From: Corynebacterium sp.
GTDB lineage: Bacteria > Actinomycetota > Actinomycetes > Mycobacteriales > Mycobacteriaceae
Assembly: GCF_030152825.1 (NCBI RefSeq)
Contig: NZ_JASLIP010000006.1
Span: 1 to 64,000 of the forward strand
Direction: 5' to 3'
Length of the DNA stretch: 64,000 nucleotides
The notes under the pieces were generated by a model. That model worked only from the letters and a program-made list of their open reading frames with translations. It ran no database searches and was not told the DNA's origin. How positions within the stretch are numbered: position 1 is the stretch's first letter; every line of letters starts with the position of its first letter. A program made the translations under genes and the position numbers. Below, piece by piece: positions 59,308 through 64,000 of this stretch.

Positions 59308-60209
59308 CTCGCGGAAACAAGCGGAAGGACGCGGCGACGGTGACGTCGACCGGGAAGGGTGCGACAGGCGACGTCGACGTCGTTGATAAGGGCGTTGTCG
59401 CGGACGGCGCCGCTGATAAGGACGCCGCCGGTGCCGAGGGCGGCGCCACCCTGCCGATCATCGAGATGCGCGGTCTGGAGAAGGCCTACGGCGAGCGGCT
59501 GGTGCTCAAGGGGATCGACATGGAGATCCGCCCCAGCACCGTGACCTGCGTGCTGGGCGATAACGGCGCCGGTAAATCCACGCTTATTAAGGCGCTCTCC
59601 GGGCTGCACCAGCCCACCGGCGGCGAGATGCTGATCGACGGGGAGCCAGCGCGGCTGCGCAACCCGAAGGACGCCCTCGACCGGGGGATTGCCACCGTGT
59701 ATCAGGACCTCGCGGTGGTGGGGCAGATGTCCGTGTGGCGGAACTTCTTCCTGGGCCAGGAGCTCACCGGTGCGCTGGGGCGGCTGAAGGCCGACGAGAT
59801 GCGCGAGATCACCGCCGAGCAGCTGGAAAAGATGGGCGTGAACCTGCCGGACGTGGAGGTGCCGATCAGCACGCTGTCCGGTGGCCAGCGGCAGGTCGTG
59901 GCGATCGCCCGGGCGATCTACTTCGGCGCGCGCGTGCTGATCCTGGACGAGCCCACCGCAGCACTGGGTGTGAAGCAGTCCGGCATGGTGCTGCGCTTCG
60001 TGAAGAAGGCCCGGGAGTCCGGGGTGGCGGTTATCTTCATTACTCACAATCCGCACCACGCCTACCTGGTGGGGGATCGCTTCATGATGCTGAACATGGG
60101 CGAGCAGGTGATGAACGCCGACCTGGCGGACGTGACTCTGGAGGAGCTCACGGTGGAGATGTCCGGCGGTGGGGAGCTGGACGCGCTGAGCCACGAGCTG
60201 CGCAGCTAG
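59304..60209 (+). CDS. Ribose-type sugar ABC transporter, single-domain ATPase
   Basis: A 301-residue ATPase whose GTG overlaps the permease stop (GTGA). Residues 1-50 are an Asp/Ala/Val/Lys-rich extension with repeated VDKGVV/ADKDAA. The ABC domain has GDNGAGKSTLI, YQDLAVVGQMSVWRNF, LSGGQRQVVAIARA, LILDEPTAALGVKQ and ITHNPHHAYLVGDRF. Ribose transporters usually have a double ATPase (RbsA); this is the short FrcA-type with one domain, which would work as a dimer. A strong bidirectional terminator follows. Confidence 0.92.
   Translation: MTRGNKRKDAATVTSTGKGATGDVDVVDKGVVADGAADKDAAGAEGGATLPIIEMRGLEKAYGERLVLKGIDMEIRPSTVTCVLGDNGAGKSTLIKALSGLHQPTGGEMLIDGEPARLRNPKDALDRGIATVYQDLAVVGQMSVWRNFFLGQELTGALGRLKADEMREITAEQLEKMGVNLPDVEVPISTLSGGQRQVVAIARAIYFGARVLILDEPTAALGVKQSGMVLRFVKKARESGVAVIFITHNPHHAYLVGDRFMMLNMGEQVMNADLADVTLEELTVEMSGGGELDALSHELRS
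59368..59392 (-). repeat. Reverse copy of dispersed CCTTATCAACGACGTCGACG motif
   Basis: On the minus strand CCTTATCAACGACGTCGACG lies in the low-complexity start of the sugar ATPase. A related GATAAGGACG follows at about 59412. Confidence 0.3.
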
Positions 60210-60291
60210 GCGGGCGCCTGGCTGCGGGGGGACCCAGAGCAGGGGGCTGGGGTCAGCTCAGTGCCGGGGCTACGAACCTAGATGAATATCA

Positions 60292-60333
60292 AAGGGCGCC
60301 TGGCGAAAGATCATTCTTTCGCCAGGCGCCCTT
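60292..60333. terminator. Bidirectional terminator, 19-bp perfect stem
   Basis: AAGGGCGCCTGGCGAAAGA and TCTTTCGCCAGGCGCCCTT enclose a TCAT loop. It separates the convergent sugar ATPase and the duplicated-domain gene. Confidence 0.9.
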
Positions 60334-60362
60334 GAGCTTGTTCAGGCAGCTAGCGGCTCAAG

Positions 60363-61640
60363 CTAGAACTTGCTGAAGCGCTTGGTGAGGTCCTCCTCCA
60401 GCTGCTTCCAGCCGCGCACCTCCTCGTCGAAGGGGGCGGTCGGGGTGGTTCCCGACGGGGAGCCCGTGACGTAGGCGATGTAGGTCTGCAGGCGCGGGAA
60501 GCCGACCAGAACCTTGTTCACTGCGTCGTCGCCCGCCCAGTCGGCGGCGTCGGCCAGCAGCTCGTACGCCCGGCTTAGCTGCTTCGGATCCACCGCGTCC
60601 ACGGACTTGGCGATGTCCTCGCGCAGCCCGGTGAAGGTGTACTGGTTCATGTCGTGGACCGTGACCTCCAGCTCGCCGGCATTCGCGGCCTGGACGATGT
60701 CGCTCCAGGTCTCCATCTCCTCGAGGTCGTGCTGCGGGGCGTCGATGAGCCAGCGCACCAGGGAGCGCGGGTTGGGGAAGGTATTGATTTGGCCGTGGCG
60801 ACCCAGGAACACCGGCTTGCCGCCCACGTAGCAGCGCAGGGTATACACCCGCTGTCCGTTCAGGGAGATGCGGATCGGGTCGATACCGGCCTGCGCCCAC
60901 ACCGTCTTGTCGTACGGGTCGGTGTCCTCGTCTGCGGCGTTACCGGCTGCGTCCTTCTCCGCAGCGGCGTCCTCGCGCTTCTTCGCGGCGGCGCTGGCAT
61001 CGGCCGCGGCCTTCTCTACTGCGTCGATGCGCTTCTGGGACTCCGCGACGGACGTCTCGTCCACCTCGACCTCGGTGAGGCCGTCCTCGAGGTCGTCGAG
61101 CATTTCCGCCCACGCGCCGAGCACGATGCGGCCCATTGCGGTCCATTCTTCGACGCCGTTCTGGCCGGAGTAGTGGTCCGCGCCGCGGTAGATGTTCTGC
61201 AGCATGGAGTAGGAGCCGAACCACTTGTTGATGGACTCGATGCCAGCGACACCGCCGATGGACTGCAGCAGGCGGTACGCGCGGCTGACGTCCCTGACGT
61301 TCTCGTAGCTCGCCCGCCCGGCCAGCTGGTTCGGAGCCTCGATCAGGGAGATCTCCTGGATCTTCTGCGCCGACATCTGGGCGTCGGCGTCCGCCTTGAA
61401 TTCCTTCCACTTCGGGTGTTCGGCGAGCACGTGATCATTGCTGCCGACAACGTGGGCGTGGAGCTCGGCGGGGGAGGAGAACACGGAGATCGTGTCGTCC
61501 TTACCCAGGAATGCCTGCCACTTTTCGCCCCTGACGACCCACAGCGGGGCCCAGACGGTGTACCAGGTGCCGCTGGTGGTCTCCATCTTCAGCGTCACGA
61601 GCTGGTTTGGTTTAAACGTTGTCGGTTTGGAAGCTGCCAT
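60363..61640 (-). CDS. Conserved protein of unknown function with an internal duplication
   Basis: 425 residues, no signal peptide, no membrane helix. I do not recognise an enzyme family. The two halves repeat each other: WYTVWAPLWVVRGEKWQAFLG (26-46) against RVYTLRCYVGGKPVFLG (264-280), FLGKDDTISVF (44-54) against FLGRHGQINTF (278-288), and VSRAYRLLQSIGGVAGIESINKWF (118-141) against LSRAYELLADAADWAGDDAVNKVL (355-378). They are joined by an Ala/Lys/Glu-rich segment that looks like a coiled coil (200-240). Corynebacteria have homologues near upp. The 58-residue frame 61652-61828 lies directly upstream on the same strand. Confidence 0.85.
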   Translation of the reverse strand: MAASKPTTFKPNQLVTLKMETTSGTWYTVWAPLWVVRGEKWQAFLGKDDTISVFSSPAELHAHVVGSNDHVLAEHPKWKEFKADADAQMSAQKIQEISLIEAPNQLAGRASYENVRDVSRAYRLLQSIGGVAGIESINKWFGSYSMLQNIYRGADHYSGQNGVEEWTAMGRIVLGAWAEMLDDLEDGLTEVEVDETSVAESQKRIDAVEKAAADASAAAKKREDAAAEKDAAGNAADEDTDPYDKTVWAQAGIDPIRISLNGQRVYTLRCYVGGKPVFLGRHGQINTFPNPRSLVRWLIDAPQHDLEEMETWSDIVQAANAGELEVTVHDMNQYTFTGLREDIAKSVDAVDPKQLSRAYELLADAADWAGDDAVNKVLVGFPRLQTYIAYVTGSPSGTTPTAPFDEEVRGWKQLEEDLTKRFSKF

Positions 61641-61651
61641 GATTGCGGATT

Positions 61652-61828
61652 CTACCCGGCGGGATCGGAACTCATAGCCTCGACATTGCGAAGCCGGGCG
61701 TCGAGCACCTTCGGCACCACCGCCGGGGGTGCACCCAGGAACTGCGCCTGAAGATATTCCTGTTCTTCCGGCTGCGTGACGATCCGCGCCAAGCCCGGAG
61801 TGTTCCGGGAAGAATGAGCCCCACCCAT
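61652..61828 (-). CDS. Possible small protein (58 residues) upstream of the duplicated-domain gene
   Basis: A 58-codon frame from ATG 61828 to TAG at 61652. It has AAAGGGGGA nine bases before the start and ends 11 bases before the next gene's ATG at 61640. The peptide (MGGAHSSRNTPGLARIVTQP...QFLGAPPAVVPKVLDARLRN...) looks protein-like, with an amphipathic C-terminal half. No family recognised. It could be a small partner protein, or simply a leader of the next gene. Confidence 0.5.
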   Translation of the reverse strand: MGGAHSSRNTPGLARIVTQPEEQEYLQAQFLGAPPAVVPKVLDARLRNVEAMSSDPAG

Positions 61829-61956
61829 GTTGTGAAATCCCCCTTTTGTTGAACCGGTCCTGCGTAAACCGGCCCAGCCTGAGCTGCCCCCGCGTGAACG
61901 GGTCCAGCGCGAACTAGCTCAGTGAATTTTTTGCAGTGCCCACAGACTAACCCCGG

Positions 61957-63075
61957 CTAGCCGGTGGGGCGGTAGAAACCGTGGAAACCCATGCCGATGT
62001 TCTCCGTACGGATCGGGCTGATACCCACCGGGTCGCCGGCCTCGATCAGCTGGCCGTCCTCGATGACCATCGCCACGTGACCATCCCACACCGCCAGATC
62101 CCCGGGCTGCACCTGGTCCATCGGGATCTGCGGCCCCACGGCCTGCTGGTCGGCCAGGCGGGGCAGCTCCACCCCAGCTTGTCCGTAGGCCCACTGGACA
62201 AAGCCGGAGCAGTCGAAGCCCTGGCCCGGTGTGGTGCCACCCCACACGTACGGGGTGCCCAACTGCGTCTTCGCCGCGGCCACGGCCTTGGCCGCCGCCT
62301 CGGTCGGGGCACCCGCCACAGCGTCGGGATCCGCAGCATCACCGGAACCCGCAGGCACCCCGCCGTGAGCCGACCCGGATCCCGTGGCCCCACCCGGGTT
62401 CACCGGAGCGGGAGGCTCCCCGCTAGCTCCCTCGGATGGCGCGGGTGCTGCCGGGATCGCCTCGGCAGGAACGACGGTGGCCGTCGCCTCCTCCGCCAGC
62501 CCCAGCAACTCCTGGCCCAGCGCCTGCACGCGGGCCTCCGCCCGTCCCAGGTGCTTGCAAGCAATCGCCTGCGCCTCCGCCAGCGCCACCGGCGCGGTCG
62601 GGCCGAGCAGTTGCAGCGGATTCACCGTGCTGCCGGTCTCCGCCAGGGCTTCCATCGCGATCGCCCCGATATCCTCGATCGCCGCCTGGACGGCCTGCTG
62701 CCCTCGCCCGGCGACCGCGTCCAGCCCCCGGCGGACCTCCTCGATGAGTTCCACCGCCTCCGAACCTTGCGCGAACTTGGCGGCCATCGCCCCACCGGCC
62801 TCGCCGAGCACGGCCGAGCCGACCGTCCGGATGACCTCCCCGGCAAGCCCACTGACCCCGGAGCCCAACAGCGCAGAAACCCCCGGCTGCAGCGGCTGCG
62901 GGATCAGGGCCGCGATGGGTTCCACCAGCCCCAGAAAATCCGGAACGCAGCCGCCCCCGCCGAGCAGGGTGCCAGCCACCTCCCCAAACGCGGAGCCAGC
63001 CATCTCCCCAAGAACGGTGCTGAGCACGTCCTCGACAACGGCCCCGCCAGCTGGTGCCAATACAGGTGCACTCAT
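61957..63075 (-). CDS. NlpC/P60 (C40) peptidase without signal peptide
   Basis: 372 residues from ATG 63075, which shares a base with the stop of the previous gene (TGATG) and follows GGAGGT; GTG 63078 is in frame. Residues 1-200 are helical and Ala/Gly/Val-rich (VEDVLSTVLGEMAGSAFGEVAG, LGRAEARVQALGQELLG). A Pro/Ser/Gly linker leads to the C-terminal P60 domain: TPYVWGGTTPGQGFDCSGFVQWAYG (catalytic Cys about residue 290), LPRLADQQAVG, GDLAVWDGHVAMVIEDGQLIEA (His). P60 enzymes cut peptidoglycan stem peptides. Most corynebacterial P60 proteins have a Sec signal; this one starts in an Ala/Gly-rich helical region instead. Its small partner precedes it. Confidence 0.88.
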   Translation of the reverse strand: MSAPVLAPAGGAVVEDVLSTVLGEMAGSAFGEVAGTLLGGGGCVPDFLGLVEPIAALIPQPLQPGVSALLGSGVSGLAGEVIRTVGSAVLGEAGGAMAAKFAQGSEAVELIEEVRRGLDAVAGRGQQAVQAAIEDIGAIAMEALAETGSTVNPLQLLGPTAPVALAEAQAIACKHLGRAEARVQALGQELLGLAEEATATVVPAEAIPAAPAPSEGASGEPPAPVNPGGATGSGSAHGGVPAGSGDAADPDAVAGAPTEAAAKAVAAAKTQLGTPYVWGGTTPGQGFDCSGFVQWAYGQAGVELPRLADQQAVGPQIPMDQVQPGDLAVWDGHVAMVIEDGQLIEAGDPVGISPIRTENIGMGFHGFYRPTG

Positions 63076-63449
63076 CACCGAACACCTCCCGCAAGCGCTT
63101 CAAAGCCAGCCTGGGTGGCCTGCTCATGCTCGTCGACGCGCCCCCGGAACTCATCCAGCGCGCCGGCAGCGCCCTGGTAGAACCTCGCCAACTCCCCGGT
63201 GGCCTCGTGGTGTCGAGCCCGAGCCTGCTGCAGCGCGGCGAGGAACTGGCCCAGCGCCGGTAGCAAGGGCAGCTCCACGTGCGGTGTGCGGGGCGGAGCC
63301 ACTGCCGACAGCTGCTCCGCCACCGACCGCGCCTTGTGTGCTGCTGATTGAATCCGCTCCTGTTCGGCGACCACCTGGCCGCCAATGTGTCCCCCAGCAC
63401 CAGGTCGCTCAGTACCTGGTGACTCAGTACCGTTCGTCAAAGGCACCAT
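63075..63449 (-). CDS. Small helical protein coupled to the P60 peptidase (WXG/ESX-like candidate)
   Basis: 124 residues from ATG 63449. After a Gly/Pro/Thr-rich start it is almost all helix: GGQVVAEQERIQSAAHKARSVAEQL, a break SAVAPPRTPHVELPLLPAL, then GQFLAALQQARARHHEATGELARFYQGAAGALDEFRGRVDEHEQATQAGFEAL. The helix-turn-helix shape and size resemble WXG100/ESX-associated proteins, but no WxG motif is present. It is translationally coupled to the signal-less P60 protein, which makes a shared export or inhibitor role possible. That is inference. Confidence 0.6.
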   Translation of the reverse strand: MVPLTNGTESPGTERPGAGGHIGGQVVAEQERIQSAAHKARSVAEQLSAVAPPRTPHVELPLLPALGQFLAALQQARARHHEATGELARFYQGAAGALDEFRGRVDEHEQATQAGFEALAGGVR

Positions 63450-63584
63450 AATTCCCCCTGAATCTTCCCTGAATCGTCTCGGTGCGTGAAGCAACTCAGA
63501 GGTATTAGACAACGAGGACGGCCATTTGGTTCCCGGCCACGCCAATTTTCTCGCGGGCCCTGTGCTTAACGTAGATTTGGAGGC

Positions 63585-64000
63585 ATGGACATCAAGGTGG
63601 TCAATCATCCTCTCGTGCGCGCCCGTCTGACGATTATGCGCGACGCCCGCAGCAACAACGTGGTCTTCCGCGACGCCCTCGCGGACCTCGGTGCGATGTT
63701 GATCTACGAGGCTAGCAACGACCTCGAGACTGAATCCTTCAACGTGGAAACGCCTGTCTCCACCGCCGAGGGGCACCGGCTGAAGAACCCGCCAATCATC
63801 GTCCCCATCATCCGCGCGGGCCTCGGCATGATCGACCCGGCCCTCTCGATGATCCCGGACGCCCAGGTGGGCTTCATCGGCCTGGCCCGCGACGAGAAGA
63901 CTCACGAGCCGGTCCCGTACCTCGAGGCCCTGCCGGATGATCTCTCCGGGCAGCCCGTCATGCTGGTCGACCCGATGCTCGCCACCGGTGGCTCCCTGCT
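63585..64000 (+). CDS. upp: Uracil phosphoribosyltransferase, 3' end outside the window
   Basis: Salvages uracil to UMP. The first 138 codons of about 210 are present, from ATG 63585 after TTGGAGG. MDIKVVNHPLVRARLTIMRD, KNPPIIVPIIRAGLGMIDPALSMIPDAQVGFIGLARDE and the PRPP-binding start VMLVDPMLATGGSLL are typical. It runs off the right edge. Confidence 0.95.
   Translation, partial: MDIKVVNHPLVRARLTIMRDARSNNVVFRDALADLGAMLIYEASNDLETESFNVETPVSTAEGHRLKNPPIIVPIIRAGLGMIDPALSMIPDAQVGFIGLARDEKTHEPVPYLEALPDDLSGQPVMLVDPMLATGGSL

Noticed and set aside
63450..63584. Cyclic-di-AMP (ydaO) riboswitch before the P60 genes
   Set aside because: Such riboswitches often precede actinobacterial cell-wall peptidases, but this gap is only 135 bp and lacks the conserved elements.
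1..64000. CRISPR arrays, tRNA/rRNA genes, insertion sequences, prophage
   Set aside because: No regularly spaced repeats, tRNA-like cloverleaf sequences, transposase or phage proteins were seen on either strand; the only tandem repeat is the 3 x 17-bp array at 43733.

Overview
This window comes from the chromosome of a high-GC actinobacterium, most likely a Corynebacterium. The main evidence is gene order: alr-tsaE-tsaB-rimI-tsaD-groES-groEL-guaB-guaB3-guaA runs together as in mycobacteria and corynebacteria. A monomeric NADP isocitrate dehydrogenase, a GuaB3 paralogue, a metY-metX pair, metQNI divergent from dnaE2, and ykoEDC behind a TPP riboswitch also fit the genus. Most of the window is core metabolism on both strands. 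There are no rRNA or tRNA genes, insertion sequences, prophage genes or CRISPR arrays that I can see.

Layout. 0-5.6 kb: start of an alkB-like gene (cut by the edge), a DUF1801 protein, a TipA-type MerR regulator with its own operator, an alpha/beta hydrolase-fold protein, glmS and nnrD. 5.6-12.6 kb: alr, tsaE, one long gene fusing TsaB, RimI and TsaD, then groES-groEL1 behind a CIRCE operator. 12.6-21.1 kb: a hairpin-rich gap, a DUF5319 gene, guaB, guaB3, a three-gene iron/siderophore-type ABC uptake operon that is broken in every gene, and guaA. 21.8-24.5 kb: LexA box, imuA, imuB. 24.7-31.1 kb: an unknown secreted protein, a sucrase/ferredoxin-like protein, azlC-azlD, and the methionine importer metQ-metN-metI (minus strand). 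31.2-40.2 kb: LexA box and dnaE2, a membrane-anchored esterase, then a TPP riboswitch with ykoE-ykoD-ykoC and a coupled P-loop kinase-like gene.

40.3-49.8 kb: a saccharopine-dehydrogenase-like oxidoreductase, trmL, folD and a DUF3017 protein, metY-metX (minus strand) with McbR-like sites, a MOSC protein and icd. 50-57 kb: an MFS exporter, xthA, a TRIC-type membrane protein, trpS, a YhjD/BrkB membrane protein, and add, whose start codon lies in a perfect inverted repeat. 57-64 kb: a ribose-type sugar ABC importer, an internally duplicated protein of unknown function with a possible 58-residue partner, a signal-peptide-less NlpC/P60 protein with a helical partner, and the start of upp.

Three regulatory circuits can be read from the DNA. 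The SOS mutasome is split into two loci (imuAB and dnaE2), each with a LexA-type box. Sulfur and methionine genes (metQNI, metYX) carry McbR-like TAGAC-N6-GTCTA sites. Chaperones carry CIRCE and thiamine-precursor uptake carries a TPP riboswitch. The most unusual points are the TsaB-RimI-TsaD triple fusion, the triply damaged iron-uptake operon, a palindrome that swallows the add start codon, an RNA-like hairpin with paired G-U changes after groEL, and a dispersed T-rich/GACGTC motif in intergenic DNA and in protein linkers.
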